Of a stretch of 64,000 nucleotides of DNA, positions 47,552-58,974 are shown piece after piece (position 1 is the stretch's first letter; each line of letters opens with the position of its first letter). Both the position numbers and the translations under genes were made by a program. The stretch is from assembly GCF_910594005.1 (NCBI RefSeq), contig NC_057835.1:43982001-44046000 (forward strand), written 5' to 3'. This stretch comes from Cervus elaphus (Eukaryota; Chordata; Mammalia; Artiodactyla; Cervidae). The notes beneath the pieces are model-generated. The model was not told where the DNA came from and did not search any database. It saw only the letters and a program-made list of their open reading frames with translations.

Positions 47552-48709
47552 CCAGGAACCAGAGATAAAACTGCCAACATCTGTTGGATCGTTGAAAAAG
47601 AAAGAGAGTTCCAGAAATACATCTACTTCTGCTTTATTGATGATGCCAAAGCCTTTGATAGTGTGCATCACAACAAACTGTGTAAAATTCTTAAAGAGGT
47701 GGGAATATCAGACCACCTTACCTTCCTCCTGAGAAACCTGTATGCAGCTCAAGAAGCAACAGTTGGAACTGGACATGGAACAACAGGCTGCTTCCAAATC
47801 AGGAAAGGAGTACATCAAGGCTGTATATTGTTACCCTGTTTATTTAACTTATATACAGAGTACATCATGCAAAATGCCAGGTTGGGTGAAGCCCAAGCTG
47901 AAATCAAGATTGCTTGGAGAAATATCAATAACTTCAGATATGCCTTATGGCAGAAAGTGAAGAAGAACTAAAGAGGCTTTTGATGAAAGTGAAAGAGAAG
48001 AGTGAAAAAGTTGGCTTGAAACCCAACATTCAGAAAACTAAGACCATGGCATCCAGTTCCATCACTTCAAAGAAAATAGAGAGAGAAACAATGGAAACAG
48101 TGACAGACTTTATTTTGGGGGTCTCCAAAATCACTGCAGATGATGACTGCAGCCATGAAATTAAAAGATGCTTGCTCCTTGGAAGAAAAGTTATGACCAA
48201 CCTAGACAGCATATTAAAAAGCAAAGACATTACTTCACTAACAAAGGTCCTTCTAGTCAAAGCTATGGTTTTTCCAGTAGTCCTGTATGGATGTGAGAGT
48301 TGGACTATAAAGAAAACTGGGCGCTGAAGAATTGGTGCTTTTGAATTGTGGTGTTGGAGAAGAATCATGAGAGTCCCTTGGACTGCAGGGAAATCCAGCC
48401 AGTTAATCCTAAAGTAAATCAGTCCTGAACGTTCTTTGGAAGGACTGATGCTGAAGCTGAAACTCCAATACTTTGGCCACCTGATTTGAAGAACTGACTT
48501 ACCGGAAAGACCTTCATGCTGGGAAAGTTTGAAGGCAGGAGGAGAAGGGTACGACAGAGGATGAGATGGTTGGATGGCATCACCAACTCAATGGACATGA
48601 GTTTGAGCAATCTCTGGGAGTTGTGTTGGACAGGGAAGCCTGGCATGCTGCAGTCCATGGGGTCACAAAGAGTAGCACATGACTGAGCGACTGAACTGAA
48701 CTGACTGAA
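47552..48709 (+). mobile_element. BovB LINE, 1.2 kb, RT active site deleted
   Basis: Sense BovB from the RT fingers to the 3' terminus, with a 9-bp duplication, taatagtaa, at 47543-47551 and 48710-48718. Motif A (FIDDAKAFD) and motif B (QGCILLPCLFNLY) can be read. At motif C the text jumps from RYA to the LMAE region through a deletion of about 14 bases near 47942, removing the two catalytic aspartates and shifting the frame. The frame 47947-48327 continues the C-terminal region. Confidence 0.9.
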
Positions 48710-48718
48710 TAATAGTAA

Positions 48719-49065
48719 ATGTATATTCATTGTTTGCAGAGCCCATTCAAATATGAATTTTTCAGTTTTGCTCACTGACTCACTCAACCCCAAAACCTAT
48801 GAATATCATGGGATAGATATTGCTGTTATTTAGTTTAACATATATATACATGTGTGTGTATATATATACACACACATATATTTGGGGTATTTTAAAGATA
48901 ACAATAAAACAAATATTCAAAAAATATTTTCTAAGTAGTTACTAAACTTAGAATCTTCCAAATTTATCTTCATCTTACCTCTCCTAGATTGCATGTTGTA
49001 TTTCTTTTCTTTAATTTTTACATTTATTTCATGATGAGTAACACCATAAATGTTTAAAGCTACCT
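48719..49065. other. Unique sequence with alternating purine-pyrimidine tract
   Basis: A (TA)n/(TG)n/(CA)n tract at about 48838-48885 could adopt a hairpin. No gene is seen. Confidence 0.5.
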
Positions 49066-49164
49066 CAAATACCTTATCAAATGAAATGAAATAAATAACA
49101 AATACCTTATCAAATGAAATGAAATAAATAACAAATACCTTATCAAATGAAATGAAATAAATAG
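49066..49164 (+). repeat. 33-bp minisatellite, three units
   Basis: Three head-to-tail copies of a 33-bp unit starting 'caaataccttatcaaatg' at 49066, 49099 and 49132. They are identical except for the final base of the third. The near-identity points to recent duplication. Confidence 0.95.
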
Positions 49165-49319
49165 TATTAGTGTTTTAAAGATGAAGATATTGAGAATTTG
49201 AGAAAGTAAATGACTATTATAAATAACTCATTATTCATTATGTTACATAGTTAAAAACTGCTCTTTCCTTGAGATCATGATCCCTCTCAAAATAGTAATA
49301 CAATAGTTGAACAATATTC

Positions 49320-49440
49320 ATTTAGTTAGCAGCAGTTTATTAAAGAGCAACTAAGAGCTGGGCATTATTCTAGGTACTGAGAAGTCAATGGTGAATGAGA
49401 CATAAAAGTTCTTTCTCCCATAAAGCTTATAGTCCACTTA
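49320..49440 (+). repeat. Ancient mammalian interspersed repeat, family uncertain
   Basis: 'gctgggcattattctaggta', 'gtgaatgagaca' and 'aaagcttatagtcc' have the order of a common old mammalian repeat, also seen at 17610 and 38300. Confidence 0.5.
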
Positions 49441-49444
49441 AGGG

Positions 49445-49660
49445 GGCTTCCCAGATGGCTCAGCAGGTAAAGAATCCACCTGCAATGCAGGAGACACAGG
49501 AGACACTAGTTTGATCCGTGAGTTGGGAAGATTCTCTGAAGGAGGAAATGGCAACCCACTCCAGTATTCTTTCCTGGAAAATCCCATGAACAGAGGAACC
49601 TGCTGGGCTGCAGTCCATGGGTTACAAAGGGTCAGACATGACTGAATAACTAACACTATT
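49445..49660 (+). mobile_element. Bov-tA-type SINE
   Basis: Sense SINE ('gcttcccagatggctcagc' to 'gtcagacatgactgaataac') with a small internal duplication of 'caggagaca'. Confidence 0.88.
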
Positions 49661-50144
49661 TAAAGGAGTATATTTGCCTGTATTCTGACAAAATCGGTAG
49701 TATTTTTTAAGTTGAAATTATCATATAATTAAAGACCCAAGGAATAAGAAGCTTCTTTTTTACAAAACATTATATGTGGCTGTTATATAGAATACAATAG
49801 ACATCATGGAGCATATATATCAAATGTCTATGCTAGTGTTGAACTCTTACTGTAGCAGGGAAAAGTGAAGTAGAATTTCCTATCCTGGAATTGAGATTGT
49901 AAAACATTTTTATGTGCAATATGTTCTTTGGTAGATTCATCCATTCAGTGGAAGTAGAGAATTTCCATAGGAAAGAAGTCATAAAGTTTAGGGATAGCAA
50001 AATTTGAACATAGTGCTAATAACCACAAGTTGTTTATATAGACCAGAAAAATAAAATCTCAATAAATATTTTAAATATTGACTCAGAACTTACCAGTTAA
50101 CTTCTGTGAGTTCAGGTACACTCACAAAAAATGTAGAGGAAATA
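49661..50144. other. Unique sequence
   Basis: No gene recognised. Confidence 0.5.
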
Positions 50145-51975
50145 AAATAGGGATCAAAATGGTGGAGTAGGAAGACATTGAGCTCCTTTCCCCTCACAAG
50201 CACATCAAAATTACAATTACATATAGAACAACTTTCCCCTAAAATTGACCTAAAGTCTTACAGAATGGCTCTTCTACAACTGAGGTTGTAAAGAAGGAAT
50301 GACACAGAATCTGATAGGAAGGGAAGAAAATCAACCCAGTTAGGACCACACAAACATGTGGAGAATAAACAACATGTTATTTAAAAAGTAATGGGTCTTT
50401 GAATAAATCAAAGAGGAAATCAGAAAACATATTGAAACAAATTAAAGTAAAAACACAACTTTTCAAAATCTATGAGATGCAACAAAAACATTTCTAAGAG
50501 GGAAATTCTAGCATTGCAGGCCTACTTCAATAAACAACAAAAATTCAAATAAATAGCCTAACGTACCATCTAAAGGAATTAGGAAAAGAGAATGGGCAAA
50601 GCCCAAAGTTAACAGAAGGAAAAAATAAAGCTCAGACAGGAAATAAATAAAATAGAGATGATACAAACAATAAAAAAGATTAATAGAACCAAGAGCTGGT
50701 TTTGTGAAAAGATAAACAAAATTGACAAACCTTTAGTCAGACTCATAAAGAAAAAAAAAAAGGAAAGGGCCCAAATAAACAAAGCAAGAAATGAAAGCAG
50801 AAACTGCAAACAATAGCACAGGAATACAATAATCATAAGAGAACATGACAAACATTAATATTCCAACAAATTGAACAACCCAGAAGAAATGGATAAATTC
50901 CTAAAACAAAAGAGTAACTCAGAAAGAAATAGATACTCTGAACAGACTGATTGCTTGTATTGACATTGAATCAAAGTTAGAAAAAAGTCTTCAAACAAAC
51001 AAAACCCAGGACTAGATTGTTTCACAGGGGATTTCTACCAAATTTTTAAAGAAGAGTTAACGCCTATCTTTCACAAATCATTCCCCAAAATTTTGAAGAT
51101 GATGGAACACTCCCAAATTCACTCTATGAGGACATCATTACTCTGATACACAAATCACACAAGGACACTACAAAAAAGGAAAATTTCAGGCCAGTATTTT
51201 TTATAAATATAAATGCAAAAATTCTCAGCAAATATTAGAAAATCTAATTCAACAATATACAAAAAGGATCATACATCATGACCATGTGGGATTTAATCCA
51301 ACATGATTCCATATCTGTAAATCAACAAATGTGATAGACTACATTAACAAAATGATGGATAAAAATCAACAAAATCAGCACCCATTCATGTTTTTAAAAC
51401 TCTCAGAATAGTTGGAATGGTGGAAATGCATTTCAGCATAATGACCATTTATGATAAACTCAAAGCTAGCATCATACTCAAAGGCCAAAAGTTGAAATTT
51501 TTTCCTCTAAACGCAAGAACAAGACAAGGATGCCCACTCTGCCACTTCTATTTAACGTATTACTGAAAGTCCTAGTCACAGTAATTATACAATAAAATAA
51601 AGAAAGAAATAAATAAAAGGGATCCAAGCAGGAAGAGAAAACTAAAACATCCTATTTATCAGTGATAGGGTACTATATGTAGAAACCATAGAGTCACAAC
51701 CAAAAATCTATTCAAACTAATAAATAAATTTACTACATTTGATGGACACAAGATTTAATGTACAGAAAACTGTTGCATTTATATATAATAAAAATGAACC
51801 ATCAAAAAGATACAACAAGAAACAATCTTATTTTTAATTGCATTAAGAAAAATAAAATACATAGGAACAAACTTAATAAAAGTACTTATACTCTGAAAAT
51901 TATGATATGGATGAACATAACAAGATAAATGGAAAGATATTCTATATTCATGGATCGCAAGTATCAATATTATTT

Positions 51976-52432
51976 AAAGTTTCCCAGGTGGTCCTGGTGA
52001 TAAAGAAAGTGGAAGTGAAAGTTTCTCAGCTGTGTCTGACTCTTTGCGACCCCATGGACTATACAGTCCATGGAATTCTCTAGGCCAGGATACTGGATTG
52101 GGTAGCCTTTCCCTTCTCCAGGTGATCTTCCAAACCCAGGGATCAACCCCAGGTCTCCTCATTGCAGGCAGATTCTTTGTCAACTGAGCCAAAAGGAGAA
52201 GTCCAAGAATACTGGAGTGGGTAGGCTATCCCTTCTCCAGCGGATCTTCCCAACCCAGGAAACAAACTGGGGTCTCCTGCATTGCAGGCCTGCCAATATA
52301 GGACACATAGAGACCTGGGTTTGATCCCTTGGTCAAGAAGATTTCCTGGAGGAAGGCATGGCAACTCACTCCAGTATTCTTGCCTGGAGAATCCCATGGA
52401 CAGAGGAGCCTGGAAGGCTACAGTCCTTTTTC
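51976..52432 (+). mobile_element. Bov-tA SINE split by another SINE
   Basis: The sense head 'gtttcccaggtggtcctggt' at 51978 resumes at 52288 ('cctgccaatataggacac') and runs to 'ggctacagtcc' at about 52425. The intervening segment is an antisense SINE. Confidence 0.82.
52005..52287 (-). mobile_element. Antisense Bov-tA SINE inside the previous SINE
   Basis: Antisense BovA tail ('gtgtctgactctttgcgac') and head, with the head region present twice (about 52115-52195 and 52206-52287). Confidence 0.82.
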
Positions 52433-52486
52433 TTTGTCTTTTTCTTTTCTTTTTTTGCAGAATTAGAACAAATAATATTGAGATTT

Positions 52487-52828
52487 GTATGTTGTTGTTG
52501 CTATTGTTGTTCAGTTGCTAAGTCAGGTCCTATTCTTTGTGACCCCATGGACTACAGCACACCAGGCTTCCTTGTCCTTCATTATCTTTCTGAGTTTGTT
52601 CAAACTCATGTTCATTGAGTTGATGAGGTCATCTAACATCTCATCCTCTGTCTCCCCCTCCTCCTCTTGCCCTCAACCTTTCCCAGCATCAGGATCTTTT
52701 CCAATGAGTCAGCTGTTTGCATTACGTGGCCAAAGTATTGGAGCTTCAGCTTTAGCACCAGTCCTTCCAATGAATATCCAGGGTTCATTTTCTTTAGGAT
52801 TGACTGGTTTGATCTCCTTGCTCTTCTA
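52487..52828 (-). mobile_element. BovB LINE 3' end
   Basis: Antisense BovB 3' terminus with a (TTG)n start, truncated after 'ggtttgatctccttgctc'. It lies in the old L1, which continues on both sides. Confidence 0.88.
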
Positions 52829-53453
52829 GAGCTACAAAGTACCCTAAATGGCCAAAGCAATCTTGAAAAAAAAAAAAAAAAAAACCTTGTGATATCAAAC
52901 TGACTGACTTCAGACTATATTACAAAGCTATAGTAATAAAAACAGTATAAGACTGGCTCAAAAACATATCAGTGGAACAGCATAGAGAGCACAGATAAAT
53001 CCACACACATATGGTCAATTAATCTGTGACAAAGGAGGCAAAAATATACTAAATGGAGAAAAGGCATTCTCTTTAAGAGTGGTATTGGGAAAAGTGAACA
53101 ATTGTCCATAAAAGAATGAGATTAGAATATTTTATCACAATGTATACAAAAATAAACTTAAAGTAGATTGAAGACCTAAATTTAAAAATATAAACCATAA
53201 AACTAATGAAAGAAAACATAGTAAATGCACCCTTTGGCATGAGTCCTTAGCATTTTCGGATCTAATTTCACAGGCAAGGGAAACAAAAACAAACAAAGAA
53301 ATGAGACCTAGTCAAACCTAAAAGTTTTTGCACAGAGGAAGCCATCAATAAAATGAAAAGGCAACCTACTTTATATGAAAGAAGATATTTGCAAACGGTA
53401 TCTCCAATAAGGAGTTAATATTCAAAAATATATAAAGAACTCATATCCCAATG

Positions 53454-53645
53454 GGTTTCCCAGGTGGCACAGTGATAAAGAGACATAAGAAACACAGGTT
53501 TGATCCCTGGGTTGGCAAGATCTCCTGGAGTAGGAAATGTGAACTCAGTCTAGCATTCTTGCCTAGAAAATTCCATGGACAGAGGAGCCTCATGGGCTAT
53601 AGTCCATGGAGTTACAGTCAGACATGACTGACCACATGCACACAC
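53454..53645 (+). mobile_element. Bov-tA-type SINE
   Basis: Sense SINE with a deleted head region ('gtttcccaggtggcacagtg' to 'cagtcagacatgactgacc'). Confidence 0.85.
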
Positions 53646-53814
53646 ATACTCCATTAGCAATAAAACAAGCAACCTGATTTAAAAATGGGCTGAAGACCTG
53701 AACAGAATTTTTCCAAAGAAGACATAGACATTAAGAGATGCCCAACATCTATAATCATCAGGAAGACACAAGTCAAAACCAAAATGAAGTATCATCTCAC
53801 ACCTGTTAGAATGT

Positions 53815-54060
53815 GTGTGTGTGTGTGTGTGTTGTGTTAGTCACTTATTAGTTATGTCCAACTCTTTGTGACCCCATGGACTATAGTCCACCAGGCTCCT
53901 CTCTCCATGGTATTCTCCAGGCAAGAATACTGGAGTGAATTGCCATTTTCTTCTCCAGGGGATCTTCCTGCTCCAGGGGATCTTCCTGCCCCAGGGATCG
54001 AACCCAGGTCTCCTGCATTGCAGGCAGATTCTTTACCATCTGAGCTATAAGGAAGTCCCT
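53815..54060 (-). mobile_element. Bov-tA SINE with target-site duplication and internal 18-bp duplication
   Basis: Antisense SINE starting in a (TG)n tract. A 9-bp duplication, ttagaatgt, lies at 53806-53814 and 54061-54069. The word 'ggggatcttcctgctcca' is repeated in tandem near 53957-53993. Confidence 0.9.
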
Positions 54061-54189
54061 TTAGAATGTTTAGAAGATTCCTGTTAGAATGGCTATCATC
54101 AAATAGCTAGTGTTGGTAAGCATGTGGGAAAAAGGTAAACTTTGCACACTGTTGGTGAGAATGTAAACTAGTGCAGCCAGTTTGAAATT

Positions 54190-54570
54190 TCAGCATCTAC
54201 AGGATTCAACCAACCCCAGATCATGTAATACTATAGTTACTTGTTTAGTGAAAATAATCTGTGTATAAAGTAGACCCACAGTAGTTCAAACCTGGTGTTG
54301 GTCAATGGTCAACTATATATGCTATTGATTCTGTATACCAGTACATATAGAGATATTACTTGAGTATGAAGCCTGAAAAGCCCAAAATCTGTAGTCAACA
54401 AGCTAGAGATCCAGGAGAGCCAATGGTGCCTGTAATTTCCAGTCAGAGTCCAAGTCCAAAAGCAAGGAAGACTGATGTCCCAACTGAAAGACTGGCAGAG
54501 AGACAGAATTATTCTTTCAGTCACAGATATAACATTTATACAAATACCTGAGCATTCTATGCCCTTGTAA
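54190..54570. repeat. Ancient interspersed repeat-like sequence, family not assigned
   Basis: 'gattcaaccaaccccagatc', 'gtagttcaaacctggtgttg' and, further on, 'gatccaggagagccaatggt' look like words from old, widespread mammalian repeats. I cannot name the families with confidence, and it may be two different elements. Confidence 0.45.
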
Positions 54571-54817
54571 AGCTGACACACATATGACTAACCACCACAG
54601 GGAATTAAAAAAATAGATCAACAAGGAAATGAGTGACTACATTAATTGCAAATAGTAAAAATTCTGTTGTAAAAAGTAGACTGATGATATGACAGTGACT
54701 AATTGTGTGATGGGAAGGAAAGACCTCATTGAGGCTGCAATATTTGAATGAGAACGTTCCAATTATTAAACAGTGGCAAAGAGTTTTCTCAAGATAGGAG
54801 AACATATTTAAGGGCTG

Positions 54818-55011
54818 AAGTGAAGTGAAATCAAAGTCTCCCAGTCGTGTCCAACTCTTTGCCACACCAAGGACTGTACAGTCCATGAACTTCTCCAGGT
54901 CAGAATACTGAAGTGGGTAGCCTTAACCTTCTCCAGGGGATCTTCCCAACCCAGGGATCGAACGCAGATCTCCCACATTGCAGGCGTCTTCTTTACCAGC
55001 TGAGTCACATG
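54818..55011 (-). mobile_element. Bov-tA-type SINE with target-site duplication
   Basis: Antisense SINE with an 8-bp duplication, taagggct, at 54809-54816 and 55012-55019. Confidence 0.87.
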
Positions 55012-55592
55012 TAAGGGCTAGAAGACAAAAACGTGCTTGAAATGTCTAAGGAAAAGAAAAGAAGTGCAAGTGTCTGGAAGTTGGTGACCAAAGTTCAGTT
55101 CAGTTCAGTTCAGTCATTCAGTCATGTCTGACTCTGCAACCCCATGAACCAAAGCATGCCAGGCCTCTCTGTCCATCACCAACTCCCAGAGTTTACCCAA
55201 ACTCAAGTCCATTGACTCGGAGATGCCATCCAAACATCTCATCCTCTGTCGTCCCCTTCTCCTCCTGCCCTCAATCTTTCCCAGCATCAGGGTCTTTTCA
55301 AATGAGTTAACTCTCTGCATTAGGTGGCCAAAGTATTGGAGTTTCAGCTTCAACCATCAGTCCTTCCAATGAACACCCAGCACTGATCTCCTTTAGGGTG
55401 GACTGGTTGGATCTCCTTGCAGTCCAAGGGACTCTCAAGATGCTTCTCCAATACCACAGTTCAAAAGCATCAATACTTCAGCACTCAGCTTTCATTATAG
55501 TCCAACTCTCACATCCATACATGACCACTGGAAAAACCATAGCTTTGACTAGATGGACCTTTGTTGACAAAGTAATGTCTCTGCTTTTTATT

Positions 55593-56283
55593 TATTTTTT
55601 TTTTCAGTGGGTTTTGTCATACATTGATATGAATCAGCCATAGATTTACACGTATTCCCCATCCCGATCCCCCCTCCCATCTCCCTCTCCACCCGATTCC
55701 TCTGGGTCTTCCCAGTGCACCAGGTCGGAGCACTTGTCTCATGCATCCCACCTGGGCTGGTGATCTGTTTCACCATAGACAGTATACATGCTGTTCTTTC
55801 AAAACATCCCACCCTCACCTTTTCCCACAGAGTTCAAAGTCTGTTCTGTATTTCTGTGTCTCTTTTTCTGTTTTGCATATAGGGTTATCGTTACCATCTT
55901 TCTAAATTCCATATATATATGTTAGTATGCTGTAATGTTCTTTATCTTTCTGGCTTACTTCACTCTGTATAAGGGGCTCCAGTTTCATCCATCTCATTAG
56001 GACTGATTCAAATGAATTCTTTTTAACGGCTGAGTAATATTCCATGGTGTATATGTACCACAGCTTCCTTATCCATTCATCTGCTGATGGGCATCTAGGT
56101 TGCTTCCATGTCCTGGCTATTATAAACAGTGCTGCGATGAACATTGGGGTGCACATGTCTCTTTCAGATCTGGTTTCCTCAGTGTGTATGCCCAGAAGTG
56201 GGATTGCTGGGTCATATGGCAGTTCTATTTCCAGTTTTTTAAGAAATCTCCACACTGTTTTCCATAGCGGCTGTACTAGTTTG
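55593..56283 (-). mobile_element. Young ruminant L1 3' end inserted in BovB
   Basis: An antisense copy of the same L1 subfamily as at 24480 and 31984, about 690 bp, truncated in ORF2 just after the cysteine-motif region ('cggctgtactagtttg'). The last 117 codons of ORF2 (56255-55902) are open to the natural stop. BovB text is continuous across it. Only a 4-6 bp duplication is visible (ttat). Confidence 0.9.
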
Positions 56284-56929
56284 TTATGCTGTCTAGGATG
56301 GTCATAACTTTTCTTACAAGGAGTAAGTGTCTTTTAATTTCATGGCTGCAATCACCATCTGCATTTTTCCACTGTTTCTCCTTCTATTTGCCAGTGATGG
56401 GACCAGATGCCATGATCTTAGTTTTCTGAATGTTGTGCTTTAAGCCAACTTTTTCACTTTCCTCTTTCACTTTCATCAAGAGGATCTTTAGTTATTCCCT
56501 TTCTGCCATAAGGGCGGTATCATCTGCATATCTGAGGTTATTGATATTTCTCCTGGCAATCTTGATTGCAGCCTGTGCTTCTTGCAGCCCAGCATTTCTC
56601 ATGATGTACTATGCATATAGGTTAAATAAACAGGGTGACAATATACAGCCTTGACGTACTCCTTTTCCTATTTGGAACCAGTCTGTTGTTCCATGTCCAG
56701 TTCTAACACTGCTTCCAGACCTGCACACAAGTTTCTCAACAGGCAGGTCAGGTGGTTTGGTATTCCCATCTCTTGAAAAATTTTCCACAGTTTATTGTGA
56801 CCCACACAGTCAAAAGCTTTGGCATAGTCAATAAAGCAGAAATAGATATTTTCTCTGGAACTCTCTTGGTTTTTCGATGATCCAGCACATGTTGGATCTA
56901 CACAAGAGGAGAAAAAGCTAGGAACGGTG

Positions 56930-57130
56930 GCTGCACAGCACAGGAGCGGCCGAGAAGAGATACCCCATGTCCAAGGTCAGGAGAGGCAACTGAGAGGAGT
57001 TACCCTACATCCAAGGTCAGGAGCAGCCGCAGTGAGGAGCTACCACAGGTCCACGGTTAGGAGCGGTGGCTGAGAGGAGCTACCCCACGTCCAAGGTCAG
57101 GAGCAGGCATGAAGAGATACCCCATGTCCA
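56930..57130 (+). repeat. Degenerate tandem units in BovB 5' leader
   Basis: Four to five diverged units of about 35-45 bp share the words 'gaggagctaccc' and 'gtccaaggtcaggagc'. Position at the element's 5' end suggests a leader or promoter array, as in other LINEs; that role is inferred. Confidence 0.75.
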
Positions 57131-57471
57131 AGATAAGAGAAACCCAAGTAAAATGGTAGGCGCTGAGCGGAGACATCAGAGGGCAGACAGACTGAAACCA
57201 CAATCACAGACAACTAGCCAATCTGATCACATGGACCACAGCCTTGTCTAACTCAATGAAACTATGCCTTGCTGTGTGGGGCCACCCAAGACAGAAGGGT
57301 CAGGGTAGAAAAGTCTGACAGAATGTAGTCCAGTGGAGAAGGGAATCGCAAGCCACTTCAGTATTCTTGCCTTGAGAACCCCAAGAACAGTATAAAAAGA
57401 CAAAAAGATAGGACACTGAAAGATGAATGCCCCAGGTTGGTAGGTGCCCAGTATGCTACTGATGACCAAAG

Positions 57472-58278
57472 GAAGAATAATATTAGAAGAGTTCTGAGAA
57501 ATAAGGGTCTGACCATCCAGAGCTTTGGAGATTACAATGAGAAGTTAGAATTTCATTTTAAGAGCAATAGGAAGCCATTTTTGGGTTTTTGCACATTGCA
57601 GAAGTAAAGAATGGTTAAACAACAGATCAGTCGGTTTAGCATCTAGAGGAAACATTTCTGAAATTTTAAGGTGCTGGATAGATAGTCGATTATATAGATA
57701 TTAATAGATGATAGATGACATAAATTTGCATAGATATGAGATCATATATAAAATATATCATGTACATATTTGCATGTAGATAAAAGGGCAATTTTAATTT
57801 GCTGCTTAGGTGAGAGGTGAAGCACCCACGGGGATATTTGAGAAACCACAGATATTAGCTAAACTTCATTCTGATGAGAATGAATCAGTGAACTAAAGAC
57901 CTTTAGTTTTGTGTGTAGAGTCTGCAGGCAGACTGAATACACATGTCTCAACCTCCCTGCAAGCTATGTTCAGCTTCTCCTCTAGAGGCCTAAAGAATAC
58001 AAATTTTAATAGTGTGAGATTATCAGCTTCCAATATACTTTCAAATTTTGGACCAGTTCTGATGTTGTTGTAACCTTTGTTGATGTTGTTGTAACCTTTT
58101 CCTTACAAATGTATGATAATGAAGCATTAAAGTTCAATAATATGTCCTCGGTATTACTTAATTTATATCTAAGTTCCAGCTGCTCTGAAGCTTGGAATTT
58201 CCACACTTTTTTAAAGATAAAGGGAAAGTTTTTCAAGTATTCATTCAATGCACTGTTTGCTTAGAAATAGGACTGTAT
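57472..58278. other. Unique sequence
   Basis: No gene recognised. A GATA-rich stretch lies at about 57675-57760, and a 20-bp tandem duplication ('gatgttgttgtaaccttt') at 58060-58100. Confidence 0.5.
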
Positions 58279-58288
58279 ATATTCTTTT

Positions 58289-58547
58289 TAAGTTTATTTA
58301 TTTTTAATTAGAGGATAATTGCTTTTCAATATTATATTGGCTTCTGCCATATATCAACATAAGTCAGCTATAGGTATACATATGTCCCCTTCTTGAACTT
58401 CCCTTCCACCTCCTCCCATTTCCCACCCCTCTAGGTTGTCACAGAGCACAGGATTTGAGCTCCCTGCATCATTCAGCAAATTTCCACTAGCTATCTAATT
58501 TTGCATGACAATGTATGCGCTTCAATACTACTCTCTCAATTTGTCCA
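58289..58547 (-). mobile_element. Ruminant L1 3'-UTR fragment (different subfamily), with duplication
   Basis: Antisense L1 3' UTR ('ttggcttctgccatatatca', 'ctctaggttgtcacagagc', 'ggatttgagctccctgc'), 259 bp. The 10-bp duplication atattctttt lies at 58279-58288 and 58548-58557. Its 3' UTR is distinct from the subfamily at 24480. Confidence 0.85.
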
Positions 58548-58557
58548 ATATTCTTTT

Positions 58558-58974
58558 ATTCTCTAAGATTTAGGTGAATTTATGTATATGGTTGATAACA
58601 GGGCAGTGCTAAAACAACCCAGACTCTGTAATCCTATAGCATTAAATCCATAACAAAGCAATCCACTTGACACAAGACACAGAAAAGCAAGTATAATTAC
58701 ATTATAATACACGAGTTGTCAAAATTTTGTGGGCTTTTAATCTGAATAGAGTCATTATGAGATTCCTTTTAACACTTAGAATAGTGAAACATTACACAAA
58801 AATGATGACTTTAATATTAAAGGAAATACTAAATGTTTTGAAATAAATAAACTAAACTCTCATCAAATAAATATAAACTAAGCTCCCATCTTGCTATTAG
58901 TCCCACCATAGAGTCACCAGGGAGATGACTCACAAACTGCAGAATAATTATACAAAAAAAATTTTCACACTGTT
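58558..58974. other. Unique sequence, possible MIR trace
   Basis: No gene recognised. 'cagtgctaaaacaacccaga' near 58603 faintly resembles the 5' part of a MIR. The MIR 3' part at 62716 could be its other half, split by the BovB; this is weak. Confidence 0.4.

Larger units (their letters stand above)
50145..54186 (+). mobile_element. Old L1 with 5' UTR fused directly to ORF2, SINE-riddled
   Basis: 50145-50340 matches the first part of an L1 5' UTR ('aaaatggtggagtaggaaga'). At about 50343 the sequence jumps to ORF2 just after the endonuclease ('catgtggagaataaacaac'), so ORF1 and the endonuclease are deleted. RT and later ORF2 sequence follow to about 54186, with the 3' end missing. The RT box FADD reads as F-I-S-D near 51655-51667. 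Interruptions: SINEs at 51976-52432, 53454-53645 and 53815-54060, and a BovB at 52487-52828. Confidence 0.8.
55094..57462 (-). mobile_element. BovB with inverted 5' end (twin-priming structure), 9-bp duplication
   Basis: Read on the minus strand: 57462-56896 is the BovB 5' leader in inverted (antisense) orientation, then 56895-56284 and 55592-55094 is the RT palm and 3' end in sense orientation. The endonuclease and first part of the RT between them are missing. The perfect duplication tgaccaaag at 55085-55093 and 57463-57471 encloses the whole structure, so leader and body arrived together. The RT box Y-A-D-D is readable near 56515-56535. The later L1 at 55593-56283 interrupts the body. Confidence 0.88.

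Noticed and set aside
49066..49164. Three 33-bp repeats considered as a CRISPR array
   Set aside because: Units are contiguous with no spacers, and the window is mammalian.
53806..54069. (TG)n tract considered as an independent Z-DNA element
   Set aside because: It belongs to the SINE insertion with a 9-bp duplication; such tracts often form at SINE tails.
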